DNA of 64,000 bases from Algihabitans sp965233705. GTDB taxonomy: Bacteria; Pseudomonadota; Alphaproteobacteria; Kiloniellales; DSM-21159. A model generated the notes under the pieces. It worked only from the letters and a program-made list of their open reading frames with translations, was not told the DNA's origin and did not search any database. A program made the position numbers and the translations under genes. Shown piece after piece: positions 50,884-60,592 of the stretch. Within the stretch, counting starts at the first letter, position 1, and each line of letters begins with the position of its first letter. The DNA is taken from NCBI GenBank assembly GCA_965233705.1, contig CBDDTF010000002.1, positions 744,001 to 808,000 of the forward strand, given 5' to 3'.

Positions 50884-52302
50884 ATGAGCGAGAAGCAGAA
50901 CCCGACCAGCCCGTCCACGCCGACCGCCAACACCATGTGGGGCGGCCGCTTCGCCGTGGGACCGGCCGAGGCGATGGAGAAGATCAACGCCTCCATCGAC
51001 TTCGACCGGCGCTTCTACCGGGAGGACATCGCCGCCTCCCAGGTCCACGCCGCGATGCTGGTGGCCCAGGGCATCATCTCGGTCGAAGATGGCGATGCCA
51101 TCCGCCAGGGTCTAGACACCGTCCTTCAAGAGATCGAGAGCGGCCGCTTCACCTTCTCGGCGGCGCTGGAGGACATCCACATGAACGTGGAGGCCCGCCT
51201 GGCCGAGCTGATCGGCGCTCCGGCCGGCCGCCTGCACACCGCGCGCAGCCGCAACGACCAGGTGGCGACCGATTTCCGCCTCTGGCTGCGCGGGGCGCTG
51301 GAGGTGCTGGACGGCCAGCTCCGCGACCTGCAGGCGGCGCTGATCGCCCAGGCCGAGGCCGAGGCCGACACGGTGATGCCCGGCTACACCCACCTGCAGG
51401 CGGCCCAGCCGGTCACCTTCGGCCACCACCTGCTGGCCTACGCCGAGATGTTCGGGCGCGACCGCGGCCGCCTCGACGACTGCCGCGCGCGGCTCAACGA
51501 GTGCCCGCTGGGCGCCGCCGCCCTGGCCGGGACCTCCTTTCCGATCGACCGCGAGGCGACCGCCGCCGGCCTGGGCTTCGCGCGGCCCATGGCCAATTCG
51601 CTGGACGCCGTCTCGGCCCGCGACTTCGCGCTGGAGTTCCTCTCGGCCGGGTCGATCCTGGCGGTCCACCTCTCGCGCCTGGCCGAGGAGCTGGTGCTCT
51701 GGTGCTCCCAGGGCTTCGCCTTCGTCCAGCTCTCCGACGCCTTCACCACCGGCAGCTCGATCATGCCGCAGAAGAAGAACCCCGACGCCGCCGAGCTGGT
51801 GCGCGGCAAGGCGGGGCGGGTGATCGGCGCGCTCAACGGCCTGCTGGTCGTGATGAAGGGCCTGCCGCTGGCCTACGGCAAGGACATGCAGGAGGACAAG
51901 GAGCCGGTGTTCGACGCGGTCGACACCCTGGGGCTCTGCCTGCTGGCGACCACCGGCATGGTGCGCGACCTGAAGGCCGACCGCGCCGCCATGGCGGCGG
52001 CCTGCGCCGCCGGTTTCCTGACCGCCACCGACCTGGCCGACTGGCTGGTGCGCGCCGCCGGCCTGCCGTTCCGCGAGGCGCACCACGTCACCGGCCGGCT
52101 GGTCAAGCTGGCCGAGGAGCGCGGCTGCGATCTGGCCGATCTGCCGCTGTCCGAGATGCAGGCGGTCGAGCCGCGCATCACCGACGACCTCTTCTCGGTG
52201 CTGACGGTGGACAAGGCCGTGGCCAGCCGCACCTCCTTCGGCGGCACCGCGCCGGAGCGGGTGCGCGCCGCCGCCGCCCGGGCGCGGGAGCGCTTCCTGT
52301 GA
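50884..52302 (+). CDS. argH: Argininosuccinate lyase
   Basis: Last step of arginine synthesis: argininosuccinate to arginine and fumarate. It has 472 residues; the fumarase-superfamily signature GSSIMPQKKNP is at 290-300, and HTARSRNDQV near 120 is a substrate block. The chosen ATG has no Shine-Dalgarno, because the 9 bp upstream belong to the divergent tlpA start; its promoter must lie inside tlpA. The N-terminal 17 residues (Ser/Thr/Pro-rich) precede the family start MWGGRF, so a start at Met18 is also possible. Confidence 0.96.
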   Translation: MSEKQNPTSPSTPTANTMWGGRFAVGPAEAMEKINASIDFDRRFYREDIAASQVHAAMLVAQGIISVEDGDAIRQGLDTVLQEIESGRFTFSAALEDIHMNVEARLAELIGAPAGRLHTARSRNDQVATDFRLWLRGALEVLDGQLRDLQAALIAQAEAEADTVMPGYTHLQAAQPVTFGHHLLAYAEMFGRDRGRLDDCRARLNECPLGAAALAGTSFPIDREATAAGLGFARPMANSLDAVSARDFALEFLSAGSILAVHLSRLAEELVLWCSQGFAFVQLSDAFTTGSSIMPQKKNPDAAELVRGKAGRVIGALNGLLVVMKGLPLAYGKDMQEDKEPVFDAVDTLGLCLLATTGMVRDLKADRAAMAAACAAGFLTATDLADWLVRAAGLPFREAHHVTGRLVKLAEERGCDLADLPLSEMQAVEPRITDDLFSVLTVDKAVASRTSFGGTAPERVRAAAARARERFL

Positions 52303-52607
52303 GCCGGCCCCCCCTGCGCCCCCGCGCCGCGCCGCGGCGCCGGCTGCCGGCCGTTGCGGCGGCGCTGGCGCTGCCCCTGCTGCTGCCCGTTCTGCTGGCG
52401 GCCTGCGGCGTGAAGAACCCGCCGGAGATGCCCGAGGACGCCGGGCCCGAGTGGCGGCTGCCCTACAACGGCCAGTACGGCGGCGGCTACCAGACCGAGG
52501 ACGACCGGGTGGTGGTGGAGACGCCGCCGCCGGCCTACTTCCCGGGAACCGAGGGGGAGGTGCGGCGCGGCGGCGGCCCGCTGCCCTACCCGCAGCTCAA
52601 CCAGTAG
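52299..52607 (+). CDS. lptM: Small lipoprotein, LptM-like
   Basis: Lipoprotein of 102 residues. A basic N-terminus and hydrophobic stretch end in the lipobox LLAAC (lipidated Cys at about 35), followed by GVKNPPEMPEDA. LptM (YifL) proteins are small lipoproteins of this type that help assemble the LptD translocon, and in alphaproteobacteria one usually lies between argH and lysA, as here. The GTG start overlaps the argH stop (GTGA). The mature part is Gly/Pro/Tyr-rich and unstructured. Assignment rests on size, lipobox and position. Confidence 0.75.
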   Translation: MSRPPLRPRAAPRRRLPAVAAALALPLLLPVLLAACGVKNPPEMPEDAGPEWRLPYNGQYGGGYQTEDDRVVVETPPPAYFPGTEGEVRRGGGPLPYPQLNQ

Positions 52608-52621
52608 GACCAGCCCGACCC

Positions 52622-53959
52622 ATGCGCGGCGCCTTTCACTATCGCGACGGCCGCCTCTCGGCCGGACCGCTCGACCTGGCGGAGATCGCCGCGGCCGTCG
52701 GCACGCCGGCCTTCGTCTATGCCGGCGACGCCATCGTCGCGCGCTACCGCGCGATGACCGGCGCGCTGGCGGCCGAGGGGCTGGACGCCACGGTCTGCTA
52801 CGCGGTCAAGGCCAATCCCAACCTGGCCGTGGTGCGCAGCCTGGCGCGCGCGGGTGCCGGCGCCGACGTGGTCAGCGAGGGCGAGCTGATCCGCGCCCGC
52901 GCGGCCGGCGTGCCCGGCCGGCGCATTGTCTTCGCCGGCGTCGGCAAGACCGAGGCGGAGATGGCCGCCGGTCTGGAGGCCGGCATCCTGCAGTTCAACG
53001 TGGAGTCCGAGGCCGAGCTGCTGGCGCTCGACCGGGTGGCGCGCGACAAGGGCCAGCGCGCGCCGGTCTCGCTGCGCATCAACCCCGACGTCGACGCGCG
53101 CACCCACGCCAAGATCACCACCGGCACCTCGGAGAACAAGTTCGGCATCGACCATGCCGAGGCCGGCGCGTTGGCCCGCCGGGCGGCGGCGCTGCCCGGC
53201 ATCTCCCTGGAGGGCCTGGCGGTCCACATCGGCTCGCAGCTCGTCGACCTGGCGCCCTACGCCCTGGCCTTCGAGAAGGTGGCACAGCTCTTCGGCGAGC
53301 TGCGCGACGCGGGGCTGCCGCTGCGGCGCCTGGATCTGGGCGGCGGCCTCGGCATCTCCTACCGCGACGAGCAGCCGCCGGAGATCGCCGACTACGCCCG
53401 CATCGTGGCGCGCAGCGTCGGCCAGCTCGGCGTGCCGCTGATCTTCGAGCCGGGGCGCTGGATGGTCGGCGAGGCCGGGGTGCTGCTGACCCGGGTGATC
53501 TTCGTCAAGGCGGGCACGGCCAAGCGCTTCGTCATCGTCGACGCGGCGATGAACGACCTGATCCGGCCGACCCTCTACGACGCCTGGCACGACATCCTGC
53601 CGCTGGCCCAGCCGGCGCCCGAGGCGCCCAGCCAGACGGTCGACATCGTCGGTCCGGTCTGCGAAAGCGGCGACCGCTTCGCCGCCGACCGGGCGCTGCC
53701 GCCGGTGCAGCCGGGCGACCTGCTCGCGATTTGTTCAGCCGGCGCCTATGGCGCGACCATGGCTTCGACCTATAATTCCAGGCTACCGGCGCCCGAGGTC
53801 CTGGTCTCGGGCGGCGACTGGGCGGTGATCAGGCCCCGCCCGGATCACGCCACATTGCTGGCGCAGGAATCGGTGCCGGCATGGTTGGCGGACGAGGGCC
53901 CCGAGGCCGGGGCCGAGCAGCCGGCGCCGCTGCCAGCGGGGTCGCGGGCCGCGTCTTAG
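52622..53959 (+). CDS. lysA: Diaminopimelate decarboxylase
   Basis: PLP enzyme for the last step of lysine synthesis, 445 residues. The PLP lysine is Lys63 in CYAVKANPN; the alanine-racemase-like barrel continues with HIGSQLVDL and GGGLGISY, and the second catalytic block is GPVCESGD. The C-terminal 30 residues are Ala/Glu-rich. The ATG is 14 bp after the lptM stop. Together with dapF at 27 kb it supplies the DAP/lysine route. Confidence 0.97.
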   Translation: MRGAFHYRDGRLSAGPLDLAEIAAAVGTPAFVYAGDAIVARYRAMTGALAAEGLDATVCYAVKANPNLAVVRSLARAGAGADVVSEGELIRARAAGVPGRRIVFAGVGKTEAEMAAGLEAGILQFNVESEAELLALDRVARDKGQRAPVSLRINPDVDARTHAKITTGTSENKFGIDHAEAGALARRAAALPGISLEGLAVHIGSQLVDLAPYALAFEKVAQLFGELRDAGLPLRRLDLGGGLGISYRDEQPPEIADYARIVARSVGQLGVPLIFEPGRWMVGEAGVLLTRVIFVKAGTAKRFVIVDAAMNDLIRPTLYDAWHDILPLAQPAPEAPSQTVDIVGPVCESGDRFAADRALPPVQPGDLLAICSAGAYGATMASTYNSRLPAPEVLVSGGDWAVIRPRPDHATLLAQESVPAWLADEGPEAGAEQPAPLPAGSRAAS

Positions 53960-54020
53960 GGCGCGCAAGGCCGCCCGCACCCCGCCGGACGGCGCCGCCG
54001 GCGCGAACAAGGAGCGGCGG

Positions 54021-56564
54021 GTGGCGCGCAAAGACCGGCAGGCTCTGCACGACAGCCAGACTCCCGCGACGGGAGACGAACCCCTTGCCGAGGCCGGGCG
54101 CGGCGCGGCGCGGCAGCGGCCGCCGGGCCTGAGCTGGCGGCTCGCCCTGGCGCGCGCGGCGCTGCTGTTCGAGGCGCTCTGGCCGCCGCTCTGGCCGGCG
54201 TTCGGTGTGGTCGGCCTGTTCCTCGTGCTCGCCCTCTTCGGCCTGCCGCCTGCCTTGCCCGGCTGGCTGCACGCCCTGCTGCTGCTGGCCTTCCTGGCGG
54301 CGACGCTCTGGGCCCTGGTCCGCGCCCTGCGGCGGCTGCGCCTGCCCGACGAGGGCGCCGCGCTGCGCCGGCTGGAGCGCGACAGCGGCCTGGCGCACCG
54401 GCCGCTGTCCGGCCTGCAGGACGACCTCGCCACGGCCGCCGAGCCGGAGGCGCGCGCGCTCTGGGCCGCCCACCGGCGCCGGCTGGCGGCCCAGGTGGCG
54501 CGCCTGCGTCTTCGCCTGCCGCGCGCCGGCTGGGCGCGGGTCGACGGCTACGGCCTGCGCGCCGCGCTGGGGCTGCTGCTGGTGATCGGGCTGGCCAGCG
54601 CCGGGGGCGACTGGGCGGCGCGTCTGGGCGACGCGGTGACGCCGCGCTTCGCCGCCGCCGAGCCGCCGCCGCCGGCCACCTACGACGTCTGGATCAATCC
54701 GCCGGCCTACACCGGCGCGCCGCCGCGCCTGCTCGACCCCCAGCGCGACCCGGTCAGCGGCGTGCGCCTGCCGGTCGGCTCCACCCTGCTGGCGCAGGTG
54801 CAGGGCGGCGACGGCGAGCCGGTGCTGCGCATCGACGGCGAGGGACATGCCTTCGAGCCGGTCGGCGCCGCCGCCTGGAAGGCGGAGCTGACCCTGCGCG
54901 CGGGCCGCACCCTGACGCTGGAACAGAACGAGCTGCCGCTGGTGCAGTGGCCGATCGAGGTGGTGCCCGACGCGCCGCCGACGGTGGCCTACACCGCGCC
55001 GCCGGGCGCCAGCCAGCGCGGCGCCCTGACGCTGGAGTACCAGGCCGGCGACGACTACGGCCTGCGCGGCCTCAAGGCGGTGATCCAGCGGGTCGACGAT
55101 CCCCAGATCCCGCCGCTGGAGCTGGAGCTGACCCTGCCGGCGGCCGCGGCGGAGAGCGCCGAGGGCGCCAGCTACCACGACCTCTCGCCGCATCCCTGGG
55201 CCGGCATCGCGGTGACCGTCACTCTGGTCGCCACCGACGCCATCGACCAGACCGGCACCACCGAGGCCTTCCGCATGGTGCTGCCGCAGCGCACCTTCAC
55301 CCATCCGGTGGCGCGCGAACTGGTCGAGCTGCGCCGCCAGCTCACCCTGGACCCCGAGGCCAAGGCGCCGGTGATCGGCCGGCTGGGCGAGATCGCCGAG
55401 CAGCCGGCGCACTACTTCTACGACCCGGTGGTCGGCCTGGCGATCCACATGGCGGCGCGGCGGCTGATGTACGACCGCGGCGCGGGCGCCGTCGCCTCGG
55501 TGCAGCAGCTCCTCTGGGACACCGCGCTGCGGATCGAGGACGGCGACCTCTCCCTGGCCGAGCGCGAGCTGCGCGAGCTGCAGCGCGAGCTGCAGCAGGC
55601 CCTGGCCGAGGGGGCGCCGGACGCGGAGATCGAGCGGCTGACCCGCGAGCTGCAGGAGGCGCTCGACCGCTTCCTCGAGGCGCTGGCCGAGCAGGCGATG
55701 GAGGAGCTGCGCAACGCCGAGGGCGAGATGGAGCCCCAGGAGCTGCCGCCCGACGCGCAGGTCCTGCGGCGCGAGGACTTCCAGCGCATGCTGGAGCAGA
55801 TGCGCGAGCTGGCCCAGTCGGGCGCCCGCGAGCAGGCGCAGCAGATGCTGGAGAACCTGCAGCGCATGCTGGAGAACCTGCAGGCCAACCCCTTCCAGCA
55901 GCGCATGAACCCTGAGGCCATGCAGGCCCGCCGGATGATGGAGGACCTGGAGAGCCTGTCGCGCCGCCAGCAGGAGCTGCTCGACCGCAGCTTCCAGCGC
56001 TCGCAGCAGGGCCAGGGCCAGCAGCGCGAGCAGATGGGCGAGCGCGGCGACGGCGAGGGGCGCGAGAACGATCGCAGCTCCAACGCCGGCGACGCCCGCG
56101 CCCAGGAGGCGCTGCGCCGCGCGCTGGGCGAGGTGATGCGCCAGTTCGGCGAGATGATGGGCGACATCCCGCAGCCCCTCGGCCAGGCCGAGCAGGCCAT
56201 GCGCCGCGCCCGCGAAGCGCTGCAGAACGGCACCCCGGGCGAGGCCGTCGGCCCCCAGGGCGAGGCGGTCGACCAGCTCCAGCAGGGCATGGAGGCAATG
56301 CTCGAGCAGCTCGCCCAGCAGCTCGGCGGCGGGCGCGGCCAGGACGGTACCCAGACCGGGCTCGACCCGGGCCAGAGCCGCGATCCCCTCGGCCGCGCCC
56401 AGGGCGAGGGCGGCCAGATGGACCGCGGCGACGTCGCCATCCCCGAGGAGATGGAGCTGCAGCGCGCGCGCGAGATCCTGCGGGAGCTGCGCCGCCGCTC
56501 CGGCGAGGGCTTCCGCCCGCCGCTGGAGCTGGATTACATCGAACGGCTGTTGGAGCAGTTCTGA
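54021..56564 (+). CDS. TIGR02302 (DUF4175) membrane protein
   Basis: Large protein of 847 residues, function unknown. Hydrophobic segments near the N-terminus (about 55-100 and 180-200) anchor it; a beta-rich periplasmic part follows (WINPPAYTGAPPRLLDPQRDPVSG, residue 230 on), then from about 500 a long helical Gln/Glu/Met/Arg-rich coiled coil (for example MRELAQSGAREQAQQMLENL). Ends LELDYIERLLEQF. This architecture and position after lysA are those of the alphaproteobacterial TIGR02302 family. AAGGAG precedes the GTG start. A role in the envelope is likely but unproven. Confidence 0.85.
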   Translation: MARKDRQALHDSQTPATGDEPLAEAGRGAARQRPPGLSWRLALARAALLFEALWPPLWPAFGVVGLFLVLALFGLPPALPGWLHALLLLAFLAATLWALVRALRRLRLPDEGAALRRLERDSGLAHRPLSGLQDDLATAAEPEARALWAAHRRRLAAQVARLRLRLPRAGWARVDGYGLRAALGLLLVIGLASAGGDWAARLGDAVTPRFAAAEPPPPATYDVWINPPAYTGAPPRLLDPQRDPVSGVRLPVGSTLLAQVQGGDGEPVLRIDGEGHAFEPVGAAAWKAELTLRAGRTLTLEQNELPLVQWPIEVVPDAPPTVAYTAPPGASQRGALTLEYQAGDDYGLRGLKAVIQRVDDPQIPPLELELTLPAAAAESAEGASYHDLSPHPWAGIAVTVTLVATDAIDQTGTTEAFRMVLPQRTFTHPVARELVELRRQLTLDPEAKAPVIGRLGEIAEQPAHYFYDPVVGLAIHMAARRLMYDRGAGAVASVQQLLWDTALRIEDGDLSLAERELRELQRELQQALAEGAPDAEIERLTRELQEALDRFLEALAEQAMEELRNAEGEMEPQELPPDAQVLRREDFQRMLEQMRELAQSGAREQAQQMLENLQRMLENLQANPFQQRMNPEAMQARRMMEDLESLSRRQQELLDRSFQRSQQGQGQQREQMGERGDGEGRENDRSSNAGDARAQEALRRALGEVMRQFGEMMGDIPQPLGQAEQAMRRAREALQNGTPGEAVGPQGEAVDQLQQGMEAMLEQLAQQLGGGRGQDGTQTGLDPGQSRDPLGRAQGEGGQMDRGDVAIPEEMELQRAREILRELRRRSGEGFRPPLELDYIERLLEQF

Positions 56565-56602
56565 GCGGTCGGGGGACCGATAGAGGGCATGTCAGATAGG
56601 GC

Positions 56603-57388
56603 ATGACGGTCTCGCGCCGCTCTGCTATTGCAGCGCGCATGACCGACATAGCCGCAGCCAGCGCCGAGGCGGCGCGCGAGAAGCTCTTCGTCGCCCTCGA
56701 CACCCAGGATCTGGGCCGCGCGCAGCGGCTGGCCGAGGCGCTGCGCGGCCGCGTCGGCGGGCTCAAGCTGGGCAAGGAGTTCTTCACCGCCCACGGGCCC
56801 GACGGGGTGCGCGCGGCGGCCGGCGGCGAGCCGCTGTTCCTCGACCTCAAGTTCCACGACATCCCCAACACCGTGGCCGGCGCGCTGCGGGCCGCCGCCC
56901 ATCTGCGCCCGGCGATCGTCAATCTCCACGCCAGCGGCGGGCGCGCCATGATGACCGCGGCGGCCGAGGCGGTGCGCGAGGCGACGGAGGATCTGGGCCA
57001 CGCCCGGCCCTGGCTGATCGCCGTGACGGTGCTGACCAGCCTGGACGAGGCCGATCTTGCGGAGGTCGGGCAGAGCGGCCCGGCCGCCGACCAGGTGCTG
57101 CGCCTGGCCCGGCTGGCCCAGGACTGCGGTCTCGACGGCGTGGTCTGCAGCCCGCGCGAGATCGCGCTGCTGCGCGCGGCCTGCGGCCCCGACTTCAAGC
57201 TGGTGGTCCCCGGCATCCGGCCGGCCTGGGCCGCCGCCGGCGACCAGAAGCGCATCACCACCCCCGCCGAGGCGCTGGCGGCCGGCGCCGACGTGCTGGT
57301 GGTTGGCCGGCCCGTCACCGCCGCGCCCGAGCCGGCCGCGGCGGTCGAGCGCCTGGTCGCCGAAATGGCCGGCGCCCCGCAAGGGTGA
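56603..57388 (+). CDS. pyrF: Orotidine 5'-phosphate decarboxylase
   Basis: Last step of UMP synthesis, 261 residues, a TIM barrel. LFVALDTQD starts the barrel, LDLKFHDIPNT holds the catalytic Lys/Asp network, and VPGIRPAWAAAGDQKRITTP is the phosphate-binding end. Two starts compete: ATG 56603 behind AGGG, and ATG 56639 (12 codons shorter), which is closer to family length. The gene stands between the TIGR02302 protein and the trp cluster, a frequent neighbour of trpF. Confidence 0.96.
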   Translation: MTVSRRSAIAARMTDIAAASAEAAREKLFVALDTQDLGRAQRLAEALRGRVGGLKLGKEFFTAHGPDGVRAAAGGEPLFLDLKFHDIPNTVAGALRAAAHLRPAIVNLHASGGRAMMTAAAEAVREATEDLGHARPWLIAVTVLTSLDEADLAEVGQSGPAADQVLRLARLAQDCGLDGVVCSPREIALLRAACGPDFKLVVPGIRPAWAAAGDQKRITTPAEALAAGADVLVVGRPVTAAPEPAAAVERLVAEMAGAPQG

Positions 57389-57538
57389 GCGCGCCGGGCC
57401 GGCGCGAAGGCTGGCGCGCGCCGTCCGGCTCCTGATATTCCTGTCGCGACTGCCTATCTGCGGGGCTGTCCGCCTCGGCGCCGCCGAGCGGCCGCCGCCG
57501 TCCCGCCTCAGCCCGATCCCGCCGGAGCGCGCCCTGCC

Positions 57539-58480
57539 ATGACCGACAGCTTCTCCAGCCCGCCGCCCAGTTCCGAGCCGCCGCCGGGGCCGGTCGCGCT
57601 GCTGCCGGTGGGCCGGACCGTGGCCGACGCCTACCGCTTCACCCTGCAGCACGTCGGGCAGGTGCTGGTGGCGGCGCTGCTGCCCTTCACCCTGTCGCTG
57701 ACCATGTCGCTGCTGGGCGCGGGGCTGGGCGGCGCCCTGGGCTTCGTGGCGACCCTGGTGGACGTCTTCGCCTATGCGATCTTCGCGGTGGCCTGGCACC
57801 GCGCGCTGCTGGTCGGCGAGCCGCCGCGCGTCCTGCCCCAGCTCGGCGGGCGCCAGCTCCGCTTCTGGCTGATGAGCCTGCTGCTGGTGCTGATCGTCAC
57901 GCTGCTGGTCGGCCTGCCGGCCATGGCGCTCAGCGGCCTGGCCGCCGGCGGCGGCGGCGGGCCCGCCCTCGGCCTGATCGTGATCCCGCTGGTGCTGCTC
58001 GCCGGCTACGTGGCGGCGCGCTTCAGCTTCGTCTTCCCGGCCGCCGCCGTGGACGAGCGCTTCGGCCTGGCCGAGTCCTGGCGGACCACGGCGGGCAACG
58101 CCTGGCGCCTGATCGGCGCCTACCTGCTGGCGCTGTTCCCGATGATCGCCGTGGTCTTCCTGCTGATGGTGGTCGGCGGCAGCCTGCTGGGCCTGGGCGG
58201 CATGATGGGCGGTCCCGGCGGCATGGGGCCGGGCGGCGGCGCGCCAGGCATCGGCGGCCCGGCCGGCGTGGTCTTCATCGCCCTGATGGCGGTGGTGAAC
58301 TACATCTTCGCCGCGGTCTTCGTCTCGCTGCTCTCGCTGGCCTTCCGCACCTGCACCGGCTGGGTGCCGGACAGCGGCCAGGCGCCGCCGGCGGCCGGGC
58401 CCGGCCCCGCGCCCGCCCCTGGCCACGACGCCGGCGACGCTGCCGGGGACGACGCCGGGGACGACGCCCGCTTCCGCTGA
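57539..58480 (+). CDS. Multi-pass membrane protein, function unknown
   Basis: A 313-residue integral membrane protein with about six hydrophobic segments between residues 40 and 270, a Pro/Ser-rich cytoplasmic N-terminus and an acidic Gly/Asp/Ala C-terminus with short repeats (GDAAGDDAGDDA). A Gly/Met-rich loop (GGMMGGPGGMGPGGG) interrupts the last helices. No transporter or enzyme motif was found; the pattern recalls glycerophosphoryl-diester-phosphodiesterase-like membrane domains, but this is weak. It lies between pyrF and trpF on the same strand. Confidence 0.6.
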   Translation: MTDSFSSPPPSSEPPPGPVALLPVGRTVADAYRFTLQHVGQVLVAALLPFTLSLTMSLLGAGLGGALGFVATLVDVFAYAIFAVAWHRALLVGEPPRVLPQLGGRQLRFWLMSLLLVLIVTLLVGLPAMALSGLAAGGGGGPALGLIVIPLVLLAGYVAARFSFVFPAAAVDERFGLAESWRTTAGNAWRLIGAYLLALFPMIAVVFLLMVVGGSLLGLGGMMGGPGGMGPGGGAPGIGGPAGVVFIALMAVVNYIFAAVFVSLLSLAFRTCTGWVPDSGQAPPAAGPGPAPAPGHDAGDAAGDDAGDDARFR

Positions 58481-58526
58481 CCCCGCCCCGGCGCCCGCCA
58501 CCTCTCCTCAGCCCCAGGGAATGCGC

Positions 58527-59174
58527 ATGTCCGTCGACGCCAAGATCTGCGGTCTTTCCACGCCCGACGCCCTGGCCGCCGCCGTGGCCGGCGGCGCGCG
58601 CTGGATCGGCCTGGTCTTCTATCCCCGCAGCCCGCGCGCGGTGAGCGTCGAGCAGGCGGCGGCGCTGACCGCCGGCCTCGGCCCCCAGGTCGAGACCGTG
58701 GCCCTGCTGGTCGATCCCGACGACGCCCTGGTCGAGCGGGTGGTGCGCGGCCTGCGCCCCGGCCTGCTGCAGCTCCACGGCGCCGAGAGCGTGCGCCGCG
58801 TGGCGGAGATCCGCAGCCGCTGGGAGACGCCGGTCATGAAGGTGATCAAGGTCGCCCGGGCCGAGGACCTGGAGCCCGCCGCCGCCTACGAGCCGGTCGC
58901 CGACCGCCTGCTGTTCGACGCCAAGCCGCCGGCCACCCTGGCCAACGCCCTGCCGGGCGGCAACGCCGTGTCCTTCGACTGGCGCCTGCTGGCCGGCCGG
59001 CGCTGGCAGCGGCCCTGGATGCTGTCCGGCGGACTGACGCTGGACAACGTCAAGGAGGCGGTCCACATCTCGGGCGCGCCGGCCGTCGACGTCTCCAGCG
59101 GCGTCGAGACCGCGCCGGGCGCCAAGAGCCCGGAGAAGATCCGTGCCTTCCTGGAGCTCTGCGGCGCGCTTTGA
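58527..59174 (+). CDS. trpF: Phosphoribosylanthranilate isomerase
   Basis: Third committed step of tryptophan synthesis, 215 residues, TIM barrel. Catalytic Cys8 in KICGL; the general acid Asp and phosphate site are in FDWRLLAG and SGGLTLDNV, and VDVSSGVE closes the barrel. ATG 58527 was chosen because AGGGA lies 6 bp upstream; ATG 58521 is an alternative. It precedes trpB after 170 bp, which hold no recognised attenuator. Confidence 0.96.
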   Translation: MSVDAKICGLSTPDALAAAVAGGARWIGLVFYPRSPRAVSVEQAAALTAGLGPQVETVALLVDPDDALVERVVRGLRPGLLQLHGAESVRRVAEIRSRWETPVMKVIKVARAEDLEPAAAYEPVADRLLFDAKPPATLANALPGGNAVSFDWRLLAGRRWQRPWMLSGGLTLDNVKEAVHISGAPAVDVSSGVETAPGAKSPEKIRAFLELCGAL

Positions 59175-59344
59175 CCCGCGCCGGACGGGCGCCGCGAAGC
59201 CGCCCGTTTCCGCCCCGCCCGGCCGCTTGGCGGCGTTGCCCCGGCGCCGCGGATGGGGCAGAGTCGCCGCCTGCCGGTCGCCCCGCTCCGCTGCGGGCGC
59301 CGCCCGCAGCCACCCGCTGACCTGACCGCATCGAGAAGAACCCC

Positions 59345-60592
59345 GTGTCGATCGCCGAGAAACTGAACACCTACACGAGCGGCCCCGACGAGGCCGGCCA
59401 CTTCGGCCGCTTCGGCGGGCGTTTCGTCGCCGAAACGCTGATGCCGCTGATCCTGGAGGTCGAGCAGGCCTACACCGACGCGCGCCGCGACCCGGCCTTC
59501 GCCAAGCAGCTCGACGACTACGCGCGCCACTACGTCGGCCGGCCGAGCCCGCTCTACCACGCCGAGCGGCTGAGCGAGGAGCTGGGCGGCGCCAAGATCT
59601 ACTTCAAGCGCGATGAGCTCAACCACACGGGCAGCCACAAGATCAACAACTGCATGGGCCAGATCCTGCTGGCCCAGCGGATGGGCAAGACCCGCATCAT
59701 CGCGGAGACCGGCGCCGGCCAGCACGGGGTGGCCGTGGCCACGGTCTGCGCCCGCTTCAACCTGCCCTGCGTGGTCTACATGGGCGCCACCGACATCGAG
59801 CGGCAGCAGCCCAACGTCTTCCGCATGCGCCTGCTGGGCGCCGAGGTGCGGCCGGTGACCAGCGGCACCGGCACCCTCAAGGACGCCATGAACGAGGCGC
59901 TGCGCGACTGGGTCGCCAATGTGGAGGACACCTTCTACATCATCGGCACGGTCGCCGGGCCGCACCCCTATCCCATGATGGTGCGCGACTTCCAGGCGGT
60001 GATCGGGACCGAGGCGCGCGAACAGATGCTGGAGGCCGAGGGGCGGCTGCCCGACTCGCTGGTCGCCTGCATCGGCGGCGGCTCCAATGCCATGGGGCTG
60101 TTCTACCCCTTCCTCGACGAGTCCGAGGTGCGGATCATCGGCGTCGAGGCCGCCGGCAAGGGCCTGGAGAGCGGCGAGCACGCGGCCAGCCTCAGCGGCG
60201 GGCGGCCCGGCGTGCTGCACGGCAACCGCACCTACCTGCTGCAGACCGACGACGGGCAGATCGTCGACGCCTATTCGATCTCGGCCGGCCTGGACTACCC
60301 CGGCATCGGCCCGGAGCACGCCTGGCTGAAGGACTCCGGCCGGGTCGAGTACGTCAGCGTGACCGACGCCGAGGCCCTGGAGGCCTTCAAGCTCTGCACC
60401 CGCACCGAGGGCATCATCCCGGCGCTGGAGCCGGCCCACGCCCTGGCCCACGTGACGAAGCTCGCGCCCGAGTTGCCCAAGGACCACCTGCTGGTGATGA
60501 ATCTCTGCGGACGCGGCGACAAGGACGTCTTCGCGGTGGCCGAGCGGCTCGGCGAGGAGCTGGGCACCGCCGGCGCGGGAGAGCAGGCATGA
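59345..60592 (+). CDS. trpB: Tryptophan synthase beta chain
   Basis: PLP enzyme joining indole and serine, 415 residues. PLP-binding Lys99 in HTGSHKINN, phosphate loop GGGSNAMG and the GRFGGRFVAETLMP N-terminus are all present. GTG start; 4-bp overlap with trpA (ATGA) couples the two subunits. Followed by trpA, accD and folC, the standard alphaproteobacterial order. Confidence 0.98.
   Translation: MSIAEKLNTYTSGPDEAGHFGRFGGRFVAETLMPLILEVEQAYTDARRDPAFAKQLDDYARHYVGRPSPLYHAERLSEELGGAKIYFKRDELNHTGSHKINNCMGQILLAQRMGKTRIIAETGAGQHGVAVATVCARFNLPCVVYMGATDIERQQPNVFRMRLLGAEVRPVTSGTGTLKDAMNEALRDWVANVEDTFYIIGTVAGPHPYPMMVRDFQAVIGTEAREQMLEAEGRLPDSLVACIGGGSNAMGLFYPFLDESEVRIIGVEAAGKGLESGEHAASLSGGRPGVLHGNRTYLLQTDDGQIVDAYSISAGLDYPGIGPEHAWLKDSGRVEYVSVTDAEALEAFKLCTRTEGIIPALEPAHALAHVTKLAPELPKDHLLVMNLCGRGDKDVFAVAERLGEELGTAGAGEQA

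Noticed and set aside
59175..59344. Trp attenuator or riboswitch before trpB
   Set aside because: No leader peptide with Trp codons and no terminator/antiterminator pair could be drawn.
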